64,000 nt of DNA from Odiellus spinosus (taxonomy: Eukaryota > Arthropoda > Arachnida > Opiliones > Phalangiidae), in the NCBI GenBank assembly GCA_963920705.1, contig OY987234.1, positions 18,619,794 to 18,683,793 on the forward strand. The letters are read 5' to 3'. Below the pieces are notes generated by a model. That model saw nothing but the letters and a program-made list of their open reading frames with translations. It did no database searches and was not told the DNA's origin. Positions 50,658 through 60,287 of this stretch are shown in pieces. The stretch's first letter is position 1, and each line of letters starts with the position of its first letter. A program made the translations under genes and the position numbers.

Positions 50658-50743
50658 CTGTCACTTCAGACATTCAAGGCCATAACATGTCCTTCTGGTC
50701 TTTGTTCGCAAAGACATTTTTGATATAATATCTGTCACTTCAG
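50581..50743 (+). repeat. 75-bp tandem duplication at the right arm only
   Basis: Unit 1 is 50581-50655 (75 bp), unit 2 is 50656-50729 (74 bp, one G lost), and a 14-bp start of unit 3 (ATCTGTCACTTCAG) follows. The left arm has only a single copy, so the expansion happened after the inverted repeat formed. Confidence 0.92.
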
Positions 50744-50791
50744 TCTAACACGAAAGTGTTAACTTCTATATTAAAAGACTAGCCCTTTAAA

Positions 50792-53445
50792 AAGTGATTC
50801 AGTCAAATCTCTACATTTTTACCATTGCCCTTTAAACCCAATTAAAATTAATTTTTTCATAATTTTAAATGTTAATAGCTGCGGCAGCCGCACTTGATTC
50901 AGTCAAATCTCTACATTTTTACCATTGCCCTTTAATCCCAATTAAAATTAATTTTTTCATTATTTTTGATGTTAATAGCTGGGGCAGCCGCACTTGATTC
51001 AGTCAAATCTCTACATTTTTACCATTGCCCTTTAATTCCAATTAAAATAAGTTTTTACATTATTTTTGATGTTAATAGCTGCGGCAGCCGCACTTGATTC
51101 AGTCAAATCTCTACATTTTAACATTGCCCTTTCATCCCAATTAAAATTAATTTTTTCATTATTTTTGATGTTAATAGCTGGGGCAGCCGCACTTGATTCA
51201 GTCAAATCTCTACATTTTTACCATTGCCCTTTAATCCCAATTAAAATTAATTTTTTAATTATTTTTTACGTTAATAGCTGGGGCAGCCGCACTTGATTCA
51301 GTCAAATCTCTACATTTTTACCATTGCCCTTTAATCCCAATTAAAATTAATTTTTTCATTATTTTTTATGTTAATAGCTGCGGCAGCCGCACTTGATTCA
51401 GTCAAATCTCTACATTTTTACCATTGCCCTTTAATTCCAATTTAAAAATTTTTTTACATTATTTTTGATGTTAATAGCTGGGGGAGCCGCACTTGATTCA
51501 GTCAAATCCCTACATTTTAACATTGCCCTTTAATCCCAATTAAGATTAATTTTTTCATAATTTTTGATGGTAATACCTCCGGCAGCCGCACTTGATTCAG
51601 TCAAATCTCTACATTTTTACCATTGCCCTTTAATCCCAATTAAAATTAATTTTTACATTATTTTTGATGTTAATAGCTGGGGCAGCCGCACTTGATTCAG
51701 TCAAATCTCTACATTTTTACCATTGCCCTTTAATCCCAATTAAAATTAATTTTTACATTATTTTTGATGTTAATAGCTGGGGCAGCCGCACTTGATTCAG
51801 TCAAATCTCTACATTTTTACCATTGCCCTTTAATCCCAATTAAAATTAACTTTTTCATAATTTTTGATGTTAATAGCTGGGGCAACCTCACTTGATTCAG
51901 TCAGATCTCTAAATTTTTACCATTGCCCTTTAAACCCAATTAAAATTAATTTTTTCACAATTTTTGATGTTAACAGCTGCGGCAGCCGCACTTGATTCAG
52001 CCAGATCTCTACATTTTTACCATTGCCCTTTAAACCCAATTAAAATGATTTTTTTCACAATTTTTGATGTTAACAGCTGGGGCAGCCACACTTGATTCAG
52101 TCAGATCTCTACATTTTTACCATTGCCCTTTAAACCCAATTAAAATTAATTATTTCACAATTTTTGATGTTAATAGCTGGGGCAGCCTCACTTGATTCAG
52201 TCAAATTTCAACATTTTTACCAGTGCCCTTTAATCCCAATTAAAATTTATTTTTTCATTATTTTTGATGTTAATAGCTGGGGCAGCCTCACTTGATTCAG
52301 TCAAATCTCTACATTTTTACCATTGCCCTTTAATCCCAATTAAAATTAATTTTTACATTATTTTTGAAGATAATAGCTGGGGCAGCCGCACTTGATTCAG
52401 TCAAATCTCTACATTTTTACCATTGCCCTTTAATTCCAATTAAAAAAAATTTTTACATTATTTTTGATGTTAATACCTGGGGCAGCCGCACTTGATTCAG
52501 TCAAATCTCTACATTTTAACCATTGCCCTTTAATCCCAATTAAAATTATTTTTTTCATTATTTTTGATGTTAATAGCTGCGGCAGCCGCACTTGATTCAG
52601 TCAAATCTCTACATTTTTACCATTGCCCTTTAATCCCAATTAAAATTAATTTTTACATTATTTTTGAAGATAATAGCTGGGGCAGCCGCACTTGATTCAG
52701 TCAAATCTCTACATTTTTACCATTGCCCTTTAATTCCAATTAAAAAAAATTTTTACATTATTTTTGATGTTAATACCTGGGGCAGCCGCACTTGATTCAG
52801 TCAAATCTCTACATTTTAACATTGCCCTTTAATCCCAATTAAAATTAATTTTTACATTATTTTTGATGTTAATAGCTGGGGGAGCCGCACTCGATTCAGT
52901 AAAATCTCTACATTTTTACCAGTGCCCTTTAATCCCAATTAAAATTAATTTTTCCATAATTTTTGATGTTAATAGCTGCGGCAGCCGCACTTGATTCCAG
53001 TCAAATCTCTACATTTTTACCAGTGCCCTTTAATCCCAATTAAAATTATTTTTTTCATAATTTTTTATGTTAATACCTCCGACAGCCGCAGCGAAATCAT
53101 TATATTTTCCCCATTGCCCTTTAAACCCAATTAAAATGAATTTTTTCATCGATTTTGATGTTAATACCTCCGAGAGCCGCAGCGAAATCATTATATTTTA
53201 ACCATTGCCCTTTAAACCAAATTTAAATTAAATTTTTCATCAATTTTGATGTTAATACCTCCGACAGCCGCAGTGAAATCTTTATATTTTCCCCATTGCC
53301 CTTTAAACCAAATTTAAATTAATTATTTCAGCAATTTTGATGTTAATACCTCCGACAGCCGCAGCGAAATCTTTATATTTTCCCCATTGCCCTTTAAACC
53401 AAATTCCAATTAATTTTTTCATTATTTTTGATGTTAATACCTTCC
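50792..53445 (+). repeat. 100-bp satellite array
   Basis: About 26 head-to-tail units. The main unit is 100 bp, recognisable by GATTCAGTCAAATCTCTAC, ATTGCCCTTTAATCCCAATT and a GTTAATAGCTGNGGCAGCC block. Variants alternate between CTGCGGCAGCC and CTGGGGCAGCC. Units at about 52301-52500 and 52601-52800 are nearly identical and show a 300-bp higher-order duplication. The last four units (about 53080-53440) are a diverged subfamily with a 91-bp period and TACCTCCGACAGCCGCAGCG. Open frames inside (e.g. 51066-51296) are by-products. Confidence 0.95.
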
Positions 53446-53530
53446 TTATTGCCGTTCGGAATGGCAAGTCGTTCGGAATTTCACTCATTTTTAAAAAGGA
53501 GAGTACTTTTAAGGCGGAGAAATTGAAAAT

Positions 53531-54035
53531 TAATGTTATTCTATGAGATTTAGATTTTTTGCAAGAGACTTACCTTTCAGATTTATTTTCTAATGCTTCC
53601 AAATATTTTACAGGCTTTATTTTAAGACTAATTTCATAATTTTATCCCGATTAGTTTGGTCACAGTCTATAAACGGCAAAAATATGAAGAAGGAGAAATT
53701 AAGTCATTAGAGTTCAATACCCATAGCCTCCAAATTTAGCGCGCGCGCTCGTGCTCGTGATTTTAAAAAGCCATATAAAACCTAAGCCTAATTTGTCAAA
53801 TTAGGCTTAGGTTTTTGGCGAATCTATTTCTCCGCCTTACTTTTTCCTCCGTTTTCATGAATAGACTGTGGGCCAACTAATCGGTGTAAAATTATGAAAT
53901 TAGTCTTAAAATGAAGCTCGAAACTTAATTCATACCACACGGAAAATCCAAGTCTGAAAAATATCCGGAAGTATTAGAAAATAAATCTGAAAGGTAAGCC
54001 ACTTTCAAAAAACCAAATCCCATAGAATAACATTA
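53531..54035. repeat. 505-bp imperfect inverted repeat with nested palindrome
   Basis: The ends read TAATGTTATTCTATG and its inverse. The arms, about 130-150 bp each, share CTTACCTTTCAGATTTATTT, TTAAGACTAATTTCATAATT and ACAGTCTAT blocks in inverse orientation. In the centre, 53777-53795 and 53797-53815 form a perfect 19-bp-arm palindrome with a 1-nt loop (CCTAAGCCTAATTTG). No target duplication is visible. It is probably an old palindromic transposon; a fragment with AACTAATCTGGTGTAAAATTA at about 61630 may be related. Confidence 0.75.
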
Positions 54036-54045
54036 CGAATTTGGC

Positions 54046-54854
54046 CATGCGAGAAACCAGCTAAGTACCAAAAAAAGGGTCAACTTCAGAATTAATTTTA
54101 AAATACTTAGACTTAATATTTTTAAATGAAACTTGAAAAGTTCAACATTCGAACCTTGCTCTACCACTTAAAATTGATTTTAACCGTAACAAATAATTCC
54201 TCTTTTAGTTCTGCGATGCAAGGGACATGTCCTCGAAAGAGTCGATTTTAATGTTATTTCAATGGGGAAATGGAGCGTTCTGATTGGCTAAAGGTCCATT
54301 TTTTTAAGGAAATCAAAATAACATTACAGATGATGATGGGCCCAATACATAGAACCCTACCGGGTTCTAAGAATTTGGAAAGGATTGTATCAGATACATT
54401 TATATAACCTCCAACTGGAGGTCGTATAAACTGTATAGGTTTCACTCGAAATTTTAGCCTCGGAGAATGTTTGGAATATTGTTAGAATATAATTATATAC
54501 CAATTTATCCAGCCTTTGAGCGAGGGCGACTCGCGGTTTCCCGAGTATTATAATTAAAAGGAAATATTTTCCCAAGGATATTTCCATGGATATGGTTCTC
54601 TATATAGCTCTTGGTCTTGTAGGAAGTTATGAAATTTCCCGCGCTTTTCCGTTATATTCAGGATTTCGTAATGGTACTCGATCATATTAGGCCACACAGC
54701 CAAAAATGACTTTCTTTGACACTGTTTTTCTTGCTATTCTTTATAAAATAAGTAGTTCGCGGCCTTGAATCAGAATCTGCCGGTACGTTTACCCAGACCT
54801 TTATTAAGCTTCGGGGCGTTGTTTACTTTTATGGAGTAAATTGATAAACTTTTG
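54046..54854. other. Gene-free spacer
   Basis: Unique sequence with no recognised repeat or gene. Minus-strand frames at 54254-54445 and 54390-54587 are short and unrecognised. Confidence 0.5.
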
Positions 54855-54861
54855 GTATGAC

Positions 54862-55280
54862 CAGAGGTATATAATAACCCCCTTCGGGGGGAAGTATGAA
54901 AGCCCCTATACTACCAATGCTAAAAATCACGAACAACAAGAGCCCGCTGCTGACTATCTAGGCCACTAGCTCGCGCTGGACTTCTCAATGTCGCTACTCT
55001 AGTAAATGGTCTTTGTATAAACAAGACGGCTCGATTTGTGTTTAGAACTTCCTGTCTCAGGAGTCAGGCTGTCTGTTAAAATGGAGTCGAAGGTTGAATT
55101 CAGCTCGCGAGTTCCGGAAGTGCGCGTAGGGAAAATTTAGTGAGGTTCAAAATGGTGTAACTATTTTTTGGGAGTAAAGCGGTGTGTCGATCCGCCGTGA
55201 TTTACGCCGGGCACTTGTTGTTCGTCGATTTTGCCTACCTTTCGTACTTCCCCCCCGAAGGAGGTTATTATATACCTCTG
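54862..55280 (+). mobile_element. MITE family B, copy B2
   Basis: 419 bp flanked by exact 7-bp duplications GTATGAC (54855-54861 and 55281-55287). Same orientation as B1. Differences from B1 include a 3-bp insertion after ATCACGAAC, a shorter C run at the right end and a few substitutions. Confidence 0.93.
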
Positions 55281-55287
55281 GTATGAC

Positions 55288-56488
55288 ATATTCTCGGAAT
55301 TGAGCCCTTGGAATGACACGGGGGTTTATATTGGTGATGCGGGGTTATACTATCTCTATAACGATCTCATCTCGCCAATATCTTTTTAACCAGGTCAGAT
55401 GGAAATTTATTTTGATGCGACTGAGAACCTCTCCTCTAACGATAATGCGATTGGAGAAGGTTCGTATAGTAGCCCCCTTTCCGAAATTCTTTCATATCTG
55501 TTTTCCTTCATCTCCCACTCTTTCTCGTGATCCTTTCGTACGCGAAATGGCAGCATCAACTCCGATGGGCAGTCTCCAACCTCCATCTTATCGCCTTTTC
55601 TATTTTTTTTTTTCTACTTTAGTTTTTTTTAAGCTAGCTTATTTTTTCCTGGTAATGATAATACTCACAAAATTCTTTCACAATAAGCTGTTCTTTTGTT
55701 GGTTGATATAAATGCGAGAATTGTTTGTGATGATGCCATTTCCAAACATAAAATGAATATTACCCTCCTTCAGGAATTCGTATTTTATGTACTTTAGCAA
55801 GAACCAGTTATTATAAAGGGAGGGTAAATAGGAAAACCAGGACGTTAGTGTTAAATTTGAGTCATCTGTTTCATATCCTGGACTAGACACCATCGAAATT
55901 AAGTACCCTGTATAGAATAGATAACTTATATAAGACCCGCGCATTCAGAGAATATGATCTTAAAATTTTAGACGAAGCCTAATTATAGATGTATAATACA
56001 CTGTTCTATTATATTCCCAAATGATAAAGGTTTTAATTACATCCGAATACGAATGAACTGGACCTTTGTTGACCGAAATTCTAGCTAACCATTTGACAAT
56101 GCACGTATATTAAAGCCTAAAGTAAACAATAGAAGATTCGCCAGTCCCTAAATATTAATTTATCCTCTATATCTATAAAAGCATGGTCATTATATAACCA
56201 ATTATTCGATTTTGATAATTTCGCAGACGTTTATAATCCAATTTTAAAGTACACATGCAAACTTGCTTGTTTCGGACCTCGTCTAATTGACTTCGCTTCA
56301 ATTTCATTTTCAATATGGCTTCATACCGAGTTGGACTTAATCTCAGGCAGCCCAGTGGTCCTATAGTTCCTATAAAATCTTGTATTTTGAATCAGGACCT
56401 ATATTATCCGTATTTCCTTTAAATATACAACAAAGGCCTATCATTTTGAGTTCATAGATATTTAGGGATCAAAAAAAGGTATTTTTGC
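55288..56488. other. Gene-free spacer
   Basis: Contains an open frame of 132 codons (55313-55711) rich in hydrophobic residues in a T-rich stretch. No start context, domain or splice structure supports it. The rest is unique AT-rich sequence. Confidence 0.45.
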
Positions 56489-56636
56489 TGAAATTTTGCC
56501 CTATAAATTCTTTATTTGAGATAATTTTAGTCATATAGAAAACCTAATTTTGTGTCCCGTATAACCCTAAATTTTGAAAAATATAATCCTATATTTCATA
56601 TAAGGAATTTAAATTTATGGCTGGGCTCCCTGTAAT
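56489..56636 (+). repeat. Direct repeat, left copy (DR-L)
   Basis: About 148 bp. It shares TTTGAGATAAT, AACCTAATTTTGTGTCC and TAAGGAATTTAAATTTATGG with the right copy at 57429-57558 and ends with the same CCTGTAAT. The copies differ by several indels. They bracket the promoter-like and candidate first-exon region. Confidence 0.8.
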
Positions 56637-56796
56637 ATTTATTTTAATTACAACTGATAAAATATATAACTGTATTTATTATATAAAACGTTTTTAGTTA
56701 TTTTTAAGGAATATTACTCTTTTAAAATCGAAACATCGAAAATCAAATTTCCCGCATTTCAAAACAATATTTTGAATTTTTCATTTCTAGTCCTAG

Positions 56797-56806
56797 ATGG
56801 CGCTCA
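56797..56806 (+). promoter_or_regulatory. AGATGGCGCT motif (CTCF-like core)
   Basis: The sequence TAGATGGCGCTC resembles the core of insect CTCF-type sites. It lies just after a pyrimidine-rich TTTTTCATTTCTAG that could also be a 3' splice site. Single occurrence and weak evidence. Confidence 0.22.
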
Positions 56807-57027
56807 ACGACTTGCACGAATTTTTCGTAAAAAAAAAACAAAGACGGCCGCCGGGAAAGGGGGGAAGGCGCGGTCTAAGTTTCTATCCATTATATGTCTA
56901 TGCATAACAGCCCCTCTACCTTTCCACCCACCCGCCCCGGGTCCCGGGAGTTTTGCTCAAAGCGTCCCTGTAATCGGTGCAATTTTCGCGCGTGTTACGG
57001 TCTAACGGTTTTGATAGATTTTAAATC

Positions 57028-57129
57028 AGTTTTAAATTAAGTGTGTGACTGAGTTTAGTAGTGTCAAATTGTGGACTACAAACGTACCTTCGAGCCTCTG
57101 AAGTCAATTTAATGTTAAAATGGGTGAGT
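57028..57129 (+). other. Candidate first exon with start codon and splice donor
   Basis: An initiator-like TCAGTT (57026-57031) follows a CpG-rich block at 56790-57000. The leader from about 57028 ends in AAAATGG, an ATG at 57120-57122 with A at -3 and G at +4. The next bases are a consensus splice donor, GTGAGT (57124-57129). An upstream ATG at 57112 is also open to the same donor and would give four codons (Met-Leu-Lys-Trp). A start codon directly before the first intron is a common animal gene structure. No downstream exon could be identified, so the product is unknown and the call rests on signal order only. Confidence 0.35.
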
Positions 57130-57428
57130 GTCGTATTTTTACGTATTTAATGTTTCTAATTACGCTAAGCCTTGGCTATATTTTTAAACGATTTGTGTAA
57201 TACGACAAACTCGCCTTCATACACATTTGCCATTTTAGGGTTAACGAAGTGATGTTAATGTAATTTTCGGGGCGACAATTACTCTAATTTTAATTAATTT
57301 TGCATTATCCATTTTTAATGAGATTATTGGGCAGAAAATATGACTACAATAACTTTAAAACAATGACAGTTAAGTGTGTGAAACGTCATATCATTTATGA
57401 CTAGCCTAATTTTAGTAAGTTGCCCTTT

Positions 57429-57558
57429 TTGAAATTTACCATTTAAAATCCTTCATTTGAGATAATATTATCCTATAAAACCTAATTTTGTGTCCTGTAT
57501 AAATAATCTTATATTTACTATAAGGAATTTAAATTTATGGCTGCGGGCTACCTGTAAT
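57429..57558 (+). repeat. Direct repeat, right copy (DR-R)
   Basis: About 130-bp partner of 56489-56636, with TTCATTTGAGATAAT, CCTAATTTTGTGTCC and GGAATTTAAATTTATGGC blocks in order, ending CCTGTAAT. The interval between the copies is about 790 bp. Confidence 0.8.
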
Positions 57559-58260
57559 CCGAATCGAACTAAGTCATTAGGGTTTTTATCACCTAAAATG
57601 TTCGATAATATTCTAATTTAAGAGCTACTTAATATTGATAAAAATACTGGGAAATGTTTTCATTTAAACTTTTACCAAGAAAGGCGCGTGAAAACCGACT
57701 TCTTAGCGTCATTTTTCTAAATCAGCGAGAGTAAATTCAGACGTAAAATTGACGTCACGCCCGTGTCTTGAAAATGAAATTCACGTGTTTGACCCCAGAT
57801 CAATTTGGCCCGAAATGAACCAGGTTGCGTGTGCACATTAAATGAGGCGATTAAAATGTTTTTGACACGACTGATGGGCTCGCTTTGCAGCAAGTAGACT
57901 ATAAACTTGGTTTCTTTATTCGTGTATAAACGAAGAAGGCTTAAAACCATTTTTCCCATCGATTAAGCACTGCCAAAGAAATGAAGCGTGCTAAGTAATC
58001 AAACTGGACTATGCTGGGGAGAAATGAGTCTAAGTGAAAAGGCTTTCCCTCTTTCCTGCGTGGAATAATGAGTTGATGCTTGCATAACCGCAATGGTTTT
58101 GATATTAACTCGGCTCTAAAGACTGAACTCTATATTTGAGCTCCTGGGATGGCCGAAAATGAGTTGAGTTTAGCGAGATCAACGATGATTGACGCTCGTT
58201 TTTGACAAGGCAAAGTAGATGGTAATAGAAAAGAAGGCTTACTCGCTTGAGCCTTCCTTA
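57559..58260. other. Gene-free spacer
   Basis: Unique sequence containing a full TGACGTCA at 57750-57757. If the candidate first exon is real, this would be intron 1. The minus-strand frame 57717-57959 has no domain. Confidence 0.45.
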
Positions 58261-58267
58261 ACCTCAC

Positions 58268-58548
58268 CAAGGAGGATCAGAGAAGGAGAGGAAATGTGGG
58301 GCTGCGTTGAGTTAGAGAGAGAAGAGCCAACCTCCCACTCGGGTGGAAAGGGGGGATAGGAAATTCTCGAGGTAAACTGTTGTCACGTGGTCGCTAGCTA
58401 GCGCGTCTCATAAAGGATTCGTTTTACCCACGCGACAACATTTTACCACGAAACGTCTCTACCCCCGTTCTCCCAGAGTGGGAGTTTAGGCCGACGCAGT
58501 AGGAACCGCGCCGTCCCCACATTTCCTCTCCTTCTCTGATCCTCCTTG
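58268..58548 (+). mobile_element. MITE family C, copy C1
   Basis: 281 bp flanked by exact 7-bp duplications ACCTCAC (58261-58267 and 58549-58555). It starts CAAGGAGGATCAGAGAAGG and is an imperfect palindrome along its whole length. It carries a CACGTG in the left arm and GCTAGCTAGC at the apex. Practically identical to C2. Confidence 0.94.
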
Positions 58549-58555
58549 ACCTCAC

Positions 58556-59143
58556 CCTGACATTCTCTCCTCCTCTTCCTTATGCGCGTCTCTTATATGC
58601 TGGAATATTTGGTGTTTATAAGGTTCATCTTGTTTATCGCAATATAAAATACAATATAGAATCAATTTTATCCTGATACCGTATAGAAAAGAGTATTCCA
58701 TGTCATTTATTCATTGTTCTTGTTACCGGGTGATATTAGATTCGAGTATATATATCGTAGCCTTCAGTCCCGATCGAAATGAAGCGAGAAACAAAACGGT
58801 GGGAAGCATTTCAATTTGGAATAGTTCAGGCATACATAGTGTCTCAATTCCCGAGTTCACTGGATATAGATATGCTATGAACCCCTTTATAAAGGAAAGG
58901 TGAAAAAGATTCATTATTTTTAATGTTGGTGAACATCTGGTCCAAATTAATAGCACACATTTGAAAGTTAGGCTTAGCGAACTTTGAAATTAGAAAATGT
59001 TTTATATTTTTGATTAATTAGATATCCTAAGTGCTATTTGGTTTAGATTTCCAATTTGATATCCCATCCGAATAGTAAATATAAACCCTTGGGAAGGCCA
59101 AGAAATCTTTTAAACGACAAGAAATGACTGTTTCATCCCTTAA
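58556..59143. other. Gene-free spacer between C1 and C2
   Basis: 588 bp of unique sequence with overlapping frames 58700-58903 (plus) and 58723-58956 (minus), neither recognised. Confidence 0.5.
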
Positions 59144-59150
59144 GTTTGGT

Positions 59151-59431
59151 CAAGGAGGATCAGAGAAGGAGAGGAAATGTGGGGCTGCGTTGAGTTAGAG
59201 AGAGAAGAGCCAACCTCCCACTCGGGTGGAAAGGGGGGATAGGAAATTCTCGAGGTAAACTGTTGTCACGTGGTCGCTAGCTAGCGCGTCTCATAAAGGA
59301 TTCCTTTTACCCACGCGACAACATTTTACCACGAAACGTCTCTACCCCCGTTCTCCCAGAGTGGGAGTTTAGGCCGACGCAGTAGGAACCGCGCCGTCCC
59401 CACATTTCCTCTCCTTCTCTGATCCTCCTTG
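59151..59431 (+). mobile_element. MITE family C, copy C2
   Basis: 281 bp flanked by exact 7-bp duplications GTTTGGT (59144-59150 and 59432-59438). I could find one difference from C1 (GATTCC versus GATTCG near the apex). The different target duplication shows a separate insertion, not a segmental duplication. Confidence 0.94.
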
Positions 59432-59438
59432 GTTTGGT

Positions 59439-60038
59439 TAAGATAGGTTTAAAGTGTTCAAAATTGAATTAAAGACGTCCTCATTCCGGGTGGTTCACAA
59501 ATTTAAATCCTATTTTTAATCTGAGTTGAATAATTCCGAAATTATTCAAATCAGTAGATTTTTCCTTTTCATACTCTCTTCTAGAGTCTGTTGAATATTA
59601 GGGTTAGGTCTGTCGGTCTGAGGAGCGAAGGTAGCTTTAAACGCGTTGAATTTCTATAGTGGAATCGGTAACCCGCGTGTCTCTGACGGATGCGTGCGCT
59701 TGGAAAACGTTTTTCTCCCGCCGATCCCGATGGACGTTCACCACCATCTTTGTATATACAGTTTTATAGTTTTTCCACAGTCTCCCGATGAATTGAATAG
59801 AAGACAGGGCTATCGGTAACCCTTTAACCTTCTTTAACCCTACTTTCCCTAACGTATCGTCATTAAACGCGTGACCGCCTTCTCTAACCATCAACTTTAG
59901 CAAAAATATATCAACGATGGCTTGGTATTTGAGAACTTAGGAAACTGCTCGGGGAGAGGGGATAGCGACGTCATTCACTCTTTCCAAGTTTCTCTCTCAT
60001 CTCGATAATATTTTGGCCAAGGAGATATTTATTATATA
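59439..60038. other. Gene-free spacer
   Basis: Unique sequence. The minus-strand frame 59637-59903 (88 codons) has a fairly balanced composition but no recognisable domain, so it is not called. Confidence 0.45.
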
Positions 60039-60287
60039 CAGGGTGTTATTCCTGTAGAAATGTCCCAATATCAAACGAAGGAATGCTTCGCGATGAATAA
60101 TAAAATCTGCCTTTTATAATCGTCCTCTAAAGGCAAACAGTGCCGGCAAAATTAATAACAATCAAAACTTAGTGCGCCTCTGTCTATTCTCTCTCCATAG
60201 CAGCAACGAACGAGGTTTTGTTAGTTGCTACTTTTGTCTGCACTGTTTGCCGTTAGAGGACGCTTACGACTCTTGCTAAGCAACCTG
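60039..60287 (+). mobile_element. Tc1/mariner-like short remnant with nested inverted repeat
   Basis: Left end TA-CAGGGTGTTATT and right end CTAAGCAACCTG-TA are imperfect inverted repeats (about 10 of 14 positions) inside TA dinucleotides, as in Tc1/mariner elements. Inside, 60121-60143 and 60240-60262 form a 23-bp inverted repeat with one mismatch (CGTCCTCTAAAGGCAAACAG). The inner repeat could be a separate nested insertion, although no target duplication was seen for it. The sequence CCTGTAGAAATGT near the left end resembles one end of the 58-bp family. No coding capacity. Confidence 0.55.

Noticed and set aside
51066..51296. 76-codon repeat-containing frame
   Set aside because: Translation of the 100-bp satellite. 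The period is not a multiple of three and neighbouring units do not keep the frame.
55313..55711. 132-codon plus-strand open frame
   Set aside because: Hydrophobic, phenylalanine-rich translation of a T-rich stretch, with no domain or gene signals.
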